A DNA stretch of 50,780 bases from Mesorhizobium ventifaucium. GTDB taxonomy: Bacteria > Pseudomonadota > Alphaproteobacteria > Rhizobiales > Rhizobiaceae. Shown one piece after another: positions 8,093-16,292 of this stretch. Positions within the stretch are counted from its first letter, which is position 1. Every line of letters begins with the position of its first letter. The stretch lies in the NCBI RefSeq assembly GCF_935822925.1, contig NZ_CAKXZS010000044.1, positions 1 through 50,780 of the forward strand. Direction: 5' to 3'. The notes under the pieces are model-generated. The model saw nothing but the letters and a program-made list of their open reading frames with translations, did not search any database and had not been told where the DNA came from. Position numbers and translations under genes: made by a program.

Positions 8093-8968
8093 TCAGATGA
8101 CCGGGAAGCCGGGATGGCGCGCCGGCGGCTCCTGTCCGAAATAGTCCTTGAATGCAGCGTCGTAGAGCGCCGTCTCGTGGCCGAACATCGCGGTGGCGAA
8201 GGTCGTGTTGACGAAGGTCAGCCAGTCGAGGTCGCCTTGCCGAAGTGCGGCGCCGTAAAGCATCGAGAACCAGCTCTTGCCGGCATCGAAGTATTTGTCG
8301 GGATTGCGCGAGGCGAGCCAGCGAACCGTCGACAGATCGACGGCGGCGGCGTCGACGCGCTTCGATTCCAGTGCCTGCAGCACATTGGCCTGCGTGTCTA
8401 TCTGCATCACCTGCGCCTGCGGCAGGACGATGTGCACATTTGCCTCGGCATCGACATTCTGCAGGATGGAAATCCGCGTCGCCGAACCGCCGGCAAGCAG
8501 CTTGTCGAAGGTCTTGTTTTCTGCGTTCGGAAGGGTCAGCAAGGCGATGCCTTCGACGTAATAGGGCCGGGAGAAGTGGATCAACTGCGAGCGCTGGGCG
8601 GTCATGGTCATGAACTGGATCGAAATGTCGACCTTGTTGGTGGTCACGTTCGGAATGCGCTGCGCCGGATCCTGCATGACGAACTCGACCTTGGTCGTAT
8701 CGTCGAAAAGTCCCTTGGCAAGAATGCGCCCCATGGTGATGTCCATGCCGACCAGTTCGCCGGCATCGTTTTCGAAGTGCCAGGGCGCATTGGTGCTGCC
8801 GGTGCCGACGATCACCTTGCCGCGATCGAGAACGGTGCGCAGCAGGCTGTCCGGTGCCGCTTGCGCCGCCGCCTTCTGAACATCGACGGTTGCGGCTGCG
8901 CCCACCACGCCGGCCGTCGCAAGCCCGGCCAGTTTCAGAAATTCACGTCTTTTGGATGTGTCGTTCAC
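8093..8968 (-). CDS. amino acid ABC transporter substrate-binding protein (Tat-type signal)
   Basis: The chosen start is the GTG at 8968, preceded by a near-perfect AAGGAGGT site 4 bp away; it yields 291 residues. Upstream in-frame ATGs exist but lack such a site. The N-terminus SKRREFLKLAGLATAG is a twin-arginine-like signal (an RR pair followed by xFLK), so the protein may be exported folded. The mature part has the family-3 periplasmic-binding layout (GKVIVGTGSTNAPWHFEN; GELVGMDITMGRILA; DISIQFMTMTAQRSQLIHFSRPYY). It is the first gene of the operon and probably the most strongly translated. The ligand is unknown. Confidence 0.93.
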   Translation of the reverse strand: MNDTSKRREFLKLAGLATAGVVGAAATVDVQKAAAQAAPDSLLRTVLDRGKVIVGTGSTNAPWHFENDAGELVGMDITMGRILAKGLFDDTTKVEFVMQDPAQRIPNVTTNKVDISIQFMTMTAQRSQLIHFSRPYYVEGIALLTLPNAENKTFDKLLAGGSATRISILQNVDAEANVHIVLPQAQVMQIDTQANVLQALESKRVDAAAVDLSTVRWLASRNPDKYFDAGKSWFSMLYGAALRQGDLDWLTFVNTTFATAMFGHETALYDAAFKDYFGQEPPARHPGFPVI

Positions 8969-9052
8969 GGCGACCTCCTTTTCGTTTGTGTTCCCCTTTG
9001 CCGATACATGCATCTGTAACCTGCTGGCATCAGTAATCTGCTAGATTGTCTC

Positions 9053-9087
9053 TTACACAAGACACATGTATCCTGTACAAGACAGAT
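9053..9087. promoter_or_regulatory. tandem direct repeat in the divergent IclR/ABC promoter region
   Basis: TACACAAGACACAT at 9054-9067 is repeated 20 bp later as TGTACAAGACAGAT at 9074-9087 (11 of 14 bases match). A spacing of two helical turns between a regulator and its divergent target operon fits an IclR-type operator. Binding by the adjacent IclR protein is inference. Confidence 0.5.
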
Positions 9088-9107
9088 ACTAACATCAGGA
9101 ATCAGCA

Positions 9108-9911
9108 ATGCAAGATGGCAATGCCTTGGCAGTTCGGCCGGAGGCCGGTCCGGACGAAGACAAGATTGCGGGCTCCCGCGAAAAGGGTCTCAACCGGGTG
9201 CTCCATATCCTGGAGTTTCTTCACGCGAACCAGCGAGCGATCGGGATTGGCGATCTCGCCAAGGGAGTGAATGCGCCGCGCTCGACGATCTACACGCTTG
9301 TGCGCTCGCTGGTGGATGCGGGCCTGCTGGAAATGGCCGGCGACGGCAATCGCGTCTATTTCGGGAAGAAGCTTTATCTCTACGGAATGGACTATGTGCG
9401 CGGCAACGACCTGCTCAGGCGAGGGCGTCAGGAAGTCGACAATCTTTCGCGCGAGACAGGCGAGACCTCCGAATTGTGCATGCTGCAAAGCGGCCGCTAC
9501 ACGATTGTCCATTCAAGCCCGGGCACCAGGCCGTTCCGGATCAGTTCGGCCACGGGTCTGCAGATCCCGCTTCCCTGGACCGCTTCCGGGCGCCTGCTTC
9601 TCGCCGGTTTCGAAAGGGCCGTGATCGAAGACATGGTGTCCGAAGACGATCTCGTCCTGCCGGACGGCCGCAGATTGTTGCTGGACGACTTCATAGAAGA
9701 TATCGCGACGGCCGGGGCTGCCGGCTACTGTGTGACCTCCGGTCTTGTCGACGCCTATACGAAATGCCTTGCCGCGCCGGTCTTTTCAGCTGCCGGCAAG
9801 GTCGAGGCGACGATATGCCTGGTGGTTCCCATCGACACTTCCGAGGAGAAGACCGGCGATCTCATCGCCCTGCTGCGCGAACGCGCGGCGAGGCTTTCGA
9901 TCACGGGATGA
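9108..9911 (+). CDS. IclR-family transcriptional regulator
   Basis: This 267-residue protein has an N-terminal winged helix (about residues 26-85: LNRVLHILEFL, IGDLAKGVNAPRSTIYTLVRSLVDAGLL). The IclR effector domain follows (about 100-265), with ETSELCMLQSGRYTIVHS and PLPWTASGRLLLAG. Members bind a small metabolite and usually control an adjacent divergent catabolic operon. It is divergent from the ABC/RidA/PLP operon across about 140 bp carrying a direct repeat, so that operon is the obvious target and its substrate the likely effector. Confidence 0.93.
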   Translation: MQDGNALAVRPEAGPDEDKIAGSREKGLNRVLHILEFLHANQRAIGIGDLAKGVNAPRSTIYTLVRSLVDAGLLEMAGDGNRVYFGKKLYLYGMDYVRGNDLLRRGRQEVDNLSRETGETSELCMLQSGRYTIVHSSPGTRPFRISSATGLQIPLPWTASGRLLLAGFERAVIEDMVSEDDLVLPDGRRLLLDDFIEDIATAGAAGYCVTSGLVDAYTKCLAAPVFSAAGKVEATICLVVPIDTSEEKTGDLIALLRERAARLSITG

Positions 9912-9944
9912 GCAGGATTTGTCGCGACCGCAAGCGGGATTCGC

Positions 9945-10148
9945 TCACGCGATGATGTCGGGGATGATCCGGTCTTCCAGCGCCATCAGCCGGTCTTTCA
10001 GGAAAAGTTTTTTCTTCTTCATGCGCTGGATCTGCAGAGGGTCGCAGTTCATGGCGATCATCGCGTTGATGGCCGCGTCGAAATCGGCGTGTTCCTGCTT
10101 CAGCCGAGAATATTCGAGGCGGATATCAGCCTGTTCCTGTTCGGACAT
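9945..10148 (-). CDS. DUF465 (YdcH-like) small coiled-coil protein
   Basis: This 67-residue, highly charged protein is predicted to be helical throughout. The DUF465 pattern LKQEHADFDAAI...QIQRMKKKKLFLKDRL is clear. The family is widespread in alphaproteobacteria and of unknown function. A related gene is encoded on the other strand 240 bp away (10389-10574), sharing the spacing of the paired K/R-L-K motif. It is convergent with the IclR gene, with a 33-bp gap. Confidence 0.85.
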   Translation of the reverse strand: MSEQEQADIRLEYSRLKQEHADFDAAINAMIAMNCDPLQIQRMKKKKLFLKDRLMALEDRIIPDIIA

Positions 10149-10388
10149 TATCTACCGTCTGCACGTCTGCGGCGCCCAAAAATGGGCCTGATTGGGCGAG
10201 GCCGGAGGTATCTTGCACCGGCGCGCAGCCAATACCACATTTCGTATTGTCGTGGAATGCTACCACGCAGCATTCGACATCGATGCCCGATAGTGGCACA
10301 CTGTCATTATGCCGTCACAGAAGCGAAATTGCGGTGGGACGCGCCTTGACGGCTGCAATCGAGGAAACCATGAAAGGGAGAACCAATC

Positions 10389-10574
10389 ATGTCTCTTGCA
10401 TCCCATCTTGATGAGCTGCAGCGGAAACACGGCGACATCGAACGCGAAATCGATGATGCGATGAACCATCCATCGGTCGACGACCTCGAAATCGTGAATC
10501 TCAAGCGGCGCAAGCTGGCACTCAAGGACGAGATTGAGAAACTGAAGGCGAAGCCGAAACCCACCACGCACTGA
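10389..10574 (+). CDS. DUF465 (YdcH-like) small coiled-coil protein
   Basis: This 61-residue helical protein has the DUF465 pattern HLDELQRKHGDIEREI...IVNLKRRKLALKDEIEKL and ends in a basic KAKPKPTTH tail. A good ribosome-binding site (AAAGGGAGA) lies upstream of the ATG. It is divergent from a paralogue at 9945-10148. The function is unknown. A strong hairpin at 10714-10740 may end its transcript. Confidence 0.87.
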   Translation: MSLASHLDELQRKHGDIEREIDDAMNHPSVDDLEIVNLKRRKLALKDEIEKLKAKPKPTTH

Positions 10575-10578
10575 CGCT

Positions 10579-10621
10579 CATCTACGGCGCTGCGCGTCCT
10601 TTGGACGCGCAAAGGGCGCTG
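10579..10621. repeat. RIME-type palindrome, short copy
   Basis: Centred on GCGCGTCC/GGACGCGC with an AGCGCC-like flank, this matches the copies at 1927-2015, 10836-10920 and 32031-32128. Confidence 0.65.
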
Positions 10622-10713
10622 TCGTGCTTCTGATTTTGGCGCATGATCCCAGCGAAAATCCTTCGGTTTCGGGGTCGTGCAGGGACAGTGTGCGCTGTGC
10701 GCGCGACCATCTT

Positions 10714-10740
10714 CTCCGGCGGCAACCAATGCCGCCGGAG
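10714..10740. terminator. perfect 11-bp stem-loop
   Basis: The arms at 10714-10724 and 10730-10740 are exact complements around an ACCAA loop. The following bases (CGGTTCCTTG) are only moderately T-rich. It may terminate the DUF465 transcript that ends at 10574. Confidence 0.5.
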
Positions 10741-10835
10741 CGGTTCCTTGTTTGTCCGGCGGTTCGATTTGACAGGTTTGCCTGCCTGTCGCCATTGACA
10801 AGCCATCTTTGCTCCTCCACCTCATGCCGGGACCT

Positions 10836-10920
10836 TCTATAGCGCCGCGTCTCCTTTCGGACGCGCGATGGACGCTATATTTTGATTTTTGCGCAGATTG
10901 TTTCCGGAAACCGATTCCGG
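10836..10920. repeat. RIME-type palindrome upstream of ispG
   Basis: ATAGCGCCGCGTCC...GGACGCGCGATGGACGCTAT, then a TTCCGGAAACCGATTCCGGAA palindrome. It ends about 30 bp before the ispG start, so the promoter or leader of ispG may overlap the repeat. Confidence 0.65.
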
Positions 10921-10949
10921 AATTCGGCGCTAACAAAGGGCAGCCGGCC

Positions 10950-12203
10950 ATGACCGGATATTTTTCTTCACCCTTGCCGCGCCGCACGTCTGTCGGTGTC
11001 GACGTCGGCGGCGTGATGGTCGGCGGGGGCGCTCCTGTCGTCGTTCAGTCGATGACCAACACCGACACCGCCGATGTCGACCAGACAGTCGCTCAAGTTG
11101 CGGCGCTGCATCGCGCCGGCTCCGAGATCGTGCGCATCACCGTCGACCGCGACGAGAGTGCCGCCGCCGTGCCCGCCATCCGCGAGCGGCTCGAACGGCT
11201 CGGCATCAATGTGCCGCTGGTCGGCGATTTCCACTATATCGGCCATAAGCTGCTCGCCGACCACCCGGCTTGCGCCGAGGCGCTGGCCAAATACCGCATC
11301 AATCCCGGCAATGTCGGCTTCAAGGACAAGAAGGACCGGCAGTTCGCGGCTATCGTCGAGATGGCGATCCGGTACGACAAGCCGGTGCGCATCGGCGTCA
11401 ATTGGGGGTCGCTCGACCAGGAGCTTTTGACCAGGCTGATGGACGACAACCAGCGCCAGGGCTTTCCGCTGACCGCGCAGGAGGTAACGCGCGAGGCGAT
11501 CGTGCAGTCTGCGATCCTTTCGGCCGAACTGGCCGAGCAGATCGGCCTTGGCCGCGAGAAGATCATCCTGTCGGCCAAGGTCAGCGGCGTGCAGGATCTG
11601 ATCGCCGTCTACACCGAGCTTGCCACCCGCTCCAACCACGCGCTGCATCTCGGCCTTACCGAGGCCGGCATGGGTTCGAAAGGCATCGTCGCCTCGTCCG
11701 CGGCGATGGGCATTCTTCTCCAGCAAGGCATTGGCGACACGATCCGCATCTCGCTGACGCCGGAGCCGAACGGCGACCGCACCCGCGAGGTGCAAGTGTC
11801 GCAGGAACTCCTGCAGACCATGGGGTTTCGGCAGTTCGTGCCAATCGTCGCCGCCTGTCCCGGCTGCGGCCGCACCACCTCTACGGTGTTCCAGGAACTC
11901 GCCCAGAACATCCAGGCGGATCTGCGCAAGAACATGCCGGTGTGGCGTGAAAAATACCCCGGCGTCGAAAACCTCAAGGTCGCGGTGATGGGCTGCATCG
12001 TCAACGGTCCGGGTGAATCCAAGCATGCCGATATCGGCATTTCGCTGCCCGGCACCGGCGAGACGCCGACGGCGCCGGTGTTCGTCGACGGCAGGAAGGC
12101 GGCGACGCTGCGCGGTCCTTCGATCGCCGCCGACTTCGAGAAAATGGTCGACGACTATATCGAGCAGCGGTTTGGGCAATCCGGCAAGGCCGCGGCGGAG
12201 TAG
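10950..12203 (+). CDS. ispG: 4-hydroxy-3-methylbut-2-en-1-yl diphosphate synthase (flavodoxin)
   Basis: IspG (GcpE) performs the next-to-last step of the MEP isoprenoid pathway in the cytosol using a 4Fe-4S cluster. The start at 10950 (MTGYFSSPLPRR) gives the usual N-terminus; upstream in-frame codons fall in a repeat. The 417-residue protein shows VQSMTNTDTAD, the TIM-barrel region (ALAKYRINPGNVGF) and the cluster ligands in CPGCGRT near residues 303-309 and GCIVNGPGE near 349. Five bases after its stop a lytic transglycosylase gene begins, so the two are probably co-expressed. Confidence 0.96.
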   Translation: MTGYFSSPLPRRTSVGVDVGGVMVGGGAPVVVQSMTNTDTADVDQTVAQVAALHRAGSEIVRITVDRDESAAAVPAIRERLERLGINVPLVGDFHYIGHKLLADHPACAEALAKYRINPGNVGFKDKKDRQFAAIVEMAIRYDKPVRIGVNWGSLDQELLTRLMDDNQRQGFPLTAQEVTREAIVQSAILSAELAEQIGLGREKIILSAKVSGVQDLIAVYTELATRSNHALHLGLTEAGMGSKGIVASSAAMGILLQQGIGDTIRISLTPEPNGDRTREVQVSQELLQTMGFRQFVPIVAACPGCGRTTSTVFQELAQNIQADLRKNMPVWREKYPGVENLKVAVMGCIVNGPGESKHADIGISLPGTGETPTAPVFVDGRKAATLRGPSIAADFEKMVDDYIEQRFGQSGKAAAE

Positions 12204-12207
12204 GTCG

Positions 12208-13092
12208 ATGCGGCGCTGGACGACGCCGGTCTTGCTACGTGGGGTAGTCTTGCTACGTGGGTTGCTCTTGCTTGGCGGGCTGGGCTGGGCGACAGCCGTC
12301 CAGGCCGATCCGCCGCGCCCTGCCAAACAGCGGCTGCTCGATCGGGTTTGCAATCTGATCGAGGCGCATGCCGACCAAAACGGCCTGCCCAAGGACTTTT
12401 TTGCCCGGCTGATCTGGAAGGAAAGCCGCTTCGATCCCAATGCGGTCAGTCCGGTCGGCGCCGAAGGCATAGCGCAATTCATGCCGGGCACCGCCAGGTT
12501 ACGCGGCCTCGCCAATTCCTTCGATATCGAGCAGGCCATCCCGGCCTCGGCAAAATATCTCGCCGAGATGAAAACCGGCTTCGGCAATCTGGGCCTCGCC
12601 GCCGCTGCCTACAATGCCGGTGAAAACCGGGTATCGCGCTGGCTGAGTTCCGGTGGCTTCCTGCCGATGGAGACCGAAAACTACGTTCTGGACATCATGG
12701 GCGAGCCGGCCGACAGGTTCACCGACACCGCCTATGCCGGCACCATCCAGCCGCTCGACAAGAAGGCGACCTTTGCGGTCGCCTGCCGCAGGCTGCCGGT
12801 CATCAAGTCCCAAACCGTGGCGATGGCGTCGATCAACGTCAAGCCGTGGGGCGTGCAGGTGGCCGGCAACTTCCGCCGCGCCGCGGCGCTCAATCAATGG
12901 AACGGTGTGAAGCGCCGGTTTCCGGCCTTGCTTGGCGGGCATAATCCGGTCGTCAGCCGGGTGCGCTCGCCGATCGGCAGGCGCGGCATCTATGCAGTCC
13001 GGATCGGCGCCGACTCCAAAGCCAAGGCCGGCAACATCTGCCGGAAACTGCAAAGCGTCGGCGGTGCGTGCATTGTGGTGCGGAATCGGTGA
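12208..13092 (+). CDS. lytic transglycosylase (SLT domain) with SPOR-like C-terminus
   Basis: This enzyme cleaves peptidoglycan glycan strands in the periplasm. From the ATG at 12208 the 294-residue protein has a signal peptide (LLRGLLLLGGLGWATAVQA), then an SLT goose-lysozyme-like domain. That domain contains IWKESRFDPNAVSP (catalytic Glu near residue 72), GIAQFMPGTA, and LAAAAYNAGENRV. The last 35 residues (GIYAVRIGADSKAKAGNICRKL...GACIVVRN) resemble a SPOR fold, which binds denuded glycan at division sites. A much longer in-frame extension upstream overlaps ispG and is a shadow. The gene is 5 bp after ispG. Confidence 0.92.
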   Translation: MRRWTTPVLLRGVVLLRGLLLLGGLGWATAVQADPPRPAKQRLLDRVCNLIEAHADQNGLPKDFFARLIWKESRFDPNAVSPVGAEGIAQFMPGTARLRGLANSFDIEQAIPASAKYLAEMKTGFGNLGLAAAAYNAGENRVSRWLSSGGFLPMETENYVLDIMGEPADRFTDTAYAGTIQPLDKKATFAVACRRLPVIKSQTVAMASINVKPWGVQVAGNFRRAAALNQWNGVKRRFPALLGGHNPVVSRVRSPIGRRGIYAVRIGADSKAKAGNICRKLQSVGGACIVVRNR

Positions 13093-13183
13093 TGGGTGCC
13101 GCTGATTTTTCCCGACAAACTATCGAAGCTGCGCTTTTATTCCAGGAATTCTGCCGGTCCACGGCTTCAGCCATAGGCTTACC

Positions 13184-13921
13184 ATGACCGACCGTCTCTA
13201 CAGCGATCCCGAACTTGTCCAGTTCTACGATATCGAGAACGAAGGCGGCGTGGATTTCGACTATTGCGTCGGCTTCGCCAGGGAAGCCGGCTCGGTTCTC
13301 GATCTCGGCTGCGGCACCGGGCAATTGGCCGCCGCGCTCGCCGATCGGCGCAGCGTGACCGGCGTCGATCCCGCGCCGGCGATGCTCGATATTGCGCGCC
13401 GCAGAGCCGGCGGGCAGAGGGTCGACTGGGTCGAGGCCGATGCGCGCAACGTCCGGCTCGGACGACGCTTCGATCTGGTGCTTTTGACCGGGCACGCCTT
13501 CCAGGTGTTTCTCACGCCGGAAGATCAAGAGGCGGTGCTTGCCACGATCGCCGCTCATCTGGCTGCCGATGGGCGATTCATCTTCGACACGCGAAATCCA
13601 GCCGCGCAGGAGTGGCTCGAGTGGACGCCGGAACGGTCGCAACGGGAACTCAGTCATCCCGGATTGGGCGCGCTAAGAGCGTGGAACGATTTCCGCCACG
13701 ATCCCGCTACCGGTGTCGTTACTTACTCGACCCATTACGAAATGCCCGACAGCGGACGGGTGCTCAGCGCCGAATCGAAAATAGCCTTTGCGGCAAAGGA
13801 AAGCCTCGCGCAGATGCTGGATCAGACCGGGCTGGTCGTCGAAGAATGGCTCGGCAGCTGGCGTGGCGAGCAATACGCTCCGACATCGCCAGAAATCATT
13901 CCGATCGGCCGGCTGCGCTAG
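13184..13921 (+). CDS. class I SAM-dependent methyltransferase
   Basis: This 245-residue protein has Rossmann motif I VLDLGCGTGQ near residues 38-47 and motif II GVDPAPAML near 60. An EADARN acidic loop follows, then a motif IV-like FDLVLLTGHAFQVF. The long beta-rich insert near residues 150-200 is common in small-molecule methyltransferases of this type. No substrate is indicated by the neighbours. It is convergent with the ispA gene, with 43 bp between their ends. Confidence 0.9.
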   Translation: MTDRLYSDPELVQFYDIENEGGVDFDYCVGFAREAGSVLDLGCGTGQLAAALADRRSVTGVDPAPAMLDIARRRAGGQRVDWVEADARNVRLGRRFDLVLLTGHAFQVFLTPEDQEAVLATIAAHLAADGRFIFDTRNPAAQEWLEWTPERSQRELSHPGLGALRAWNDFRHDPATGVVTYSTHYEMPDSGRVLSAESKIAFAAKESLAQMLDQTGLVVEEWLGSWRGEQYAPTSPEIIPIGRLR

Positions 13922-13964
13922 CTTGCACGTTGCTTCGCCTCGAGCGTTTGATATTGGAACAGCG

Positions 13965-14903
13965 TCAGCTGTTGCGGGCCGCTACGAATTCCGCTGCCTG
14001 CTTCAGAAGCACGGCGTCTTCGCCATAGGGACAAAGCAAGGCGTGGGCCTGGTCGACGAGGCCTTGAAGCTGGTCCCGCGCCCAGTTGGCGCCGTGCAGC
14101 GCCACCAGCGTCGCCTTGCCGGCGGCGGCATCCTTGCCGGTCGCCTTGCCCATCTGGCGCGCATCCGCTGTCAGATCGAGCAGGTCGTCGGCAAGTTGAA
14201 AGGCGAGCCCGATCGCCGAGCCGAATTCCGCCAGTCGTTCACGGTCGGCCGCCGGCGCGCCGGCAAGGATTGCGCCCGCCTCGCAGGCGAAGCGGATCAG
14301 CGCGCCGGTCTTCATCGCCTGAAGCCGGATGATGCCGGCTTCTTCCGGCCGGATACGCTCGGCTTCGAGATCGAGCATCTGGCCGCCGACCATGCCGCCG
14401 GCTCCGGCGGCGCGGGCCAGCGCCAGCACCAGCGCCGCCCGCCGTTCGGCCGGCAGCATTGTCGCTTCGTCGGCAATGATGTCGAAGGCGAGCGCCAGCA
14501 AGGCGTCGCCGGCGAGGATGGCGGTCGCCTCGTCGAAGGCGTTGTGCACGGTCGGCTGGCCACGGCGCAGATCGTCGTCGTCCATGGCCGGCAGATCGTC
14601 ATGGATCAGCGAATAGCAGTGCACGCATTCCAGCGCCGCCGCGACGCGCAGCGCCGTCTCGCCGTCGGCGGAAAACAGCGCGGCGCTTTCCATGACCAGG
14701 AACGGGCGCAGACGCTTGCCGCCGTTCAGCACGCCGTGGCGCATCGCCTCCATTAGGCGGCGCGGCCGCACGATCTCGCCAGAAAGCGGACGGTCGTCGA
14801 GCAGCCGCCTGAGCAGCGCCTCGATCGGGCCCGTGCGTGCGACAAGCGCTGCCTCGAACGATATTTGATCGTCTTTCGTCATGCCGGGACGGGTAGCCGA
14901 CAC
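13965..14903 (-). CDS. ispA: farnesyl diphosphate synthase / short-chain polyprenyl synthetase
   Basis: This enzyme condenses IPP with DMAPP and GPP to make C15 farnesyl diphosphate, the precursor of undecaprenyl phosphate, quinones and hopanoids. The 312-residue protein carries GGKRLRP near residues 61-67, the first aspartate-rich motif DDLPAMDDDD at 102-111, GGQMLDLE near 173, and the second motif DDLLD at 239-243. A start at the ATG at 14882 (MTKDDQISFE) would be 7 residues shorter and is equally plausible. It is divergent from mtgA, linking isoprenoid supply and cell wall synthesis. Confidence 0.94.
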   Translation of the reverse strand: MSATRPGMTKDDQISFEAALVARTGPIEALLRRLLDDRPLSGEIVRPRRLMEAMRHGVLNGGKRLRPFLVMESAALFSADGETALRVAAALECVHCYSLIHDDLPAMDDDDLRRGQPTVHNAFDEATAILAGDALLALAFDIIADEATMLPAERRAALVLALARAAGAGGMVGGQMLDLEAERIRPEEAGIIRLQAMKTGALIRFACEAGAILAGAPAADRERLAEFGSAIGLAFQLADDLLDLTADARQMGKATGKDAAAGKATLVALHGANWARDQLQGLVDQAHALLCPYGEDAVLLKQAAEFVAARNS

Positions 14904-14959
14904 TCAGACGTTGCGCAAGAAGCCAAGCGCCATTATGCCGGGGCAGGGAGCAGCATGGA

Positions 14960-15730
14960 TTGAGCGGCTTGGCGGAACCGATCGTCGATCACGAAACCGA
15001 AGGGCTGGACATGGTGAGGCCGAAACGCGGCAACCGCATCGGTCTCAAACGTTGGCCCCGGCACTGGGTCCGGCGCGGTATCACGGTCGCCGTAGTGCTG
15101 GCGCTGATGCCGGTGGTGCTGACCTTTCTGTATCTGCCGCCGTTCGTGCATCCGGTATCGACACTGATGCTGAAGGATCTGGCGACGTTTTCCGGCTATG
15201 ACCGGCGCTGGGTCTCGATCGACGATGTGGCGCCGACGCTGGCGCATTCGGTCATCATGTCGGAGGACGGGCAGTTCTGTTTCCATCGCGGCATCGACCT
15301 TGGCGAGTTGAGGGGCGTCGTCGACGACGCGCTGGCCGGCGAGATGACGCGTGGCGCCTCGACCATCACCATGCAGACCGTGAAGAACCTCTATCTGTGG
15401 TCGCGGCCGCTGGGCTCGGTCAGGAAAGTCGTCGAGCTGCCCCTGGCCGTCTATATCGACATGGTGATGCCGAAACGGCGCATCATGGAAATCTATCTCA
15501 ACATCGCCGAATGGGGGCCGGGCATCTATGGCATCGAGGCTGCCGCCCAGCACCATTTCGGGGTTTCGGCAAAACGATTGTCGCGGCGACAGGCGGCGCT
15601 GCTTGCCGTTACCCTGCCGAACCCGATCGCCCGTAACCCGGCGAAGCCAGGGCCAGGACTGAGGCGGCTGGCCTCGCTGATCGAGCGGCGCGCCGGCCGG
15701 TCCGGCGCCTATGTCGGCTGCCTGCGATAG
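14960..15730 (+). CDS. mtgA: monofunctional biosynthetic peptidoglycan transglycosylase
   Basis: MtgA polymerises lipid II into glycan strands at the outer face of the inner membrane. One transmembrane helix (about residues 39-62 from the TTG start) precedes a GT51 domain. That domain has the catalytic Glu102 in MSEDGQFCFHRGID, GASTITMQTVKNLYL near 132, RRIMEIYLNIAEWG and YGIEAAAQHHFG. The start is unclear: TTG at 14960 follows a GGGAG element, while ATG at 15011 (MVRPKRGNRIG) would still keep the membrane anchor. It is followed by rpmF, as in related genomes. Confidence 0.95.
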   Translation: MSGLAEPIVDHETEGLDMVRPKRGNRIGLKRWPRHWVRRGITVAVVLALMPVVLTFLYLPPFVHPVSTLMLKDLATFSGYDRRWVSIDDVAPTLAHSVIMSEDGQFCFHRGIDLGELRGVVDDALAGEMTRGASTITMQTVKNLYLWSRPLGSVRKVVELPLAVYIDMVMPKRRIMEIYLNIAEWGPGIYGIEAAAQHHFGVSAKRLSRRQAALLAVTLPNPIARNPAKPGPGLRRLASLIERRAGRSGAYVGCLR

Positions 15731-15867
15731 CTTAAAAAAATTCGCGGCGGCGCTGGCCAAAACGGCGCAGGGCGTGTATAGGCACCCGACTTTCTCAGAT
15801 TCCGGCCCTGACGCGGCCCTTTCACCAGGGCAGCCGGGGCATTTTGACCATGTAGTGGAGCATATCC

Positions 15868-16050
15868 ATGGCCGTACCGAAACGAAAAACCTCTCCGTCG
15901 AAGCGCGGCATGCGCCGTTCGGCCGATGCGCTGAAGGCCCCGACCTATGTCGAGGACAAGAATTCCGGCGAGATGCGCCGCCCGCACCATATCGACCTGA
16001 AGACCGGCATGTATCGCGGTCGCCAGGTTCTCGAGCCGAAGGACAGCTGA
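15868..16050 (+). CDS. rpmF: 50S ribosomal protein bL32
   Basis: This 60-residue basic protein has the invariant start MAVPKRKTSPSKRGMRRSAD and the HHIDLKTGMYRGRQV core of L32. The zinc-binding cysteines found in some bacteria are absent, which is normal in alphaproteobacteria. A TGGAG ribosome-binding site precedes the ATG, and a good intrinsic terminator follows at 16078-16105. The neighbour mtgA is the usual partner in Rhizobiales. Confidence 0.97.
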   Translation: MAVPKRKTSPSKRGMRRSADALKAPTYVEDKNSGEMRRPHHIDLKTGMYRGRQVLEPKDS

Positions 16051-16077
16051 GAACGCTTTCGACGGTATGTGACTATC

Positions 16078-16105
16078 GAAGGACCGGCCATCGCGCCGGT
16101 CTTTC
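16078..16105 (+). terminator. intrinsic terminator of rpmF
   Basis: GAAGGACCGGC and GCCGGTCTTTC form an 11-bp stem with one mismatch around CATCGC. The stem lies 27 bp after the rpmF stop. Confidence 0.7.
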
Positions 16106-16292
16106 CGCGTTTTGTGCAGATGATCGCCCACCGGTCATTTCAGACATGCCAGCAGACATGCCGGATGGCAGCCGTACCGGCTGGTACTGTTATTTCGCAC
16201 CGTCTTAGTCCGTGTTTGCAGTTGTGTGCGAAAATTCTTGACGGCGAACGCCGAGCGCATACTAGAGAAGGCTGTCCAACCGGAGCCTTCTG

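Larger units (their letters stand above)
10575..10949. other. 375-bp gene-free gap with two RIME units and two hairpins
   Basis: No convincing gene lies here. It contains RIME-like palindromes at 10579-10621 and 10836-10920, a perfect 11-bp stem (CTCCGGCGGCA/TGCCGCCGGAG, 10714-10740) and a smaller stem at 10771-10790 (GACAGG/CCTGTC). The ispG promoter must also lie here. Confidence 0.7.

Noticed and set aside
10968..12587. A 539-codon open frame on the minus strand opposite ispG and the lytic transglycosylase
   Set aside because: It is antisense to two well-recognised genes, has an Arg/Asp/Gly/His-rich composition typical of high-GC shadow frames and shows no family motif.
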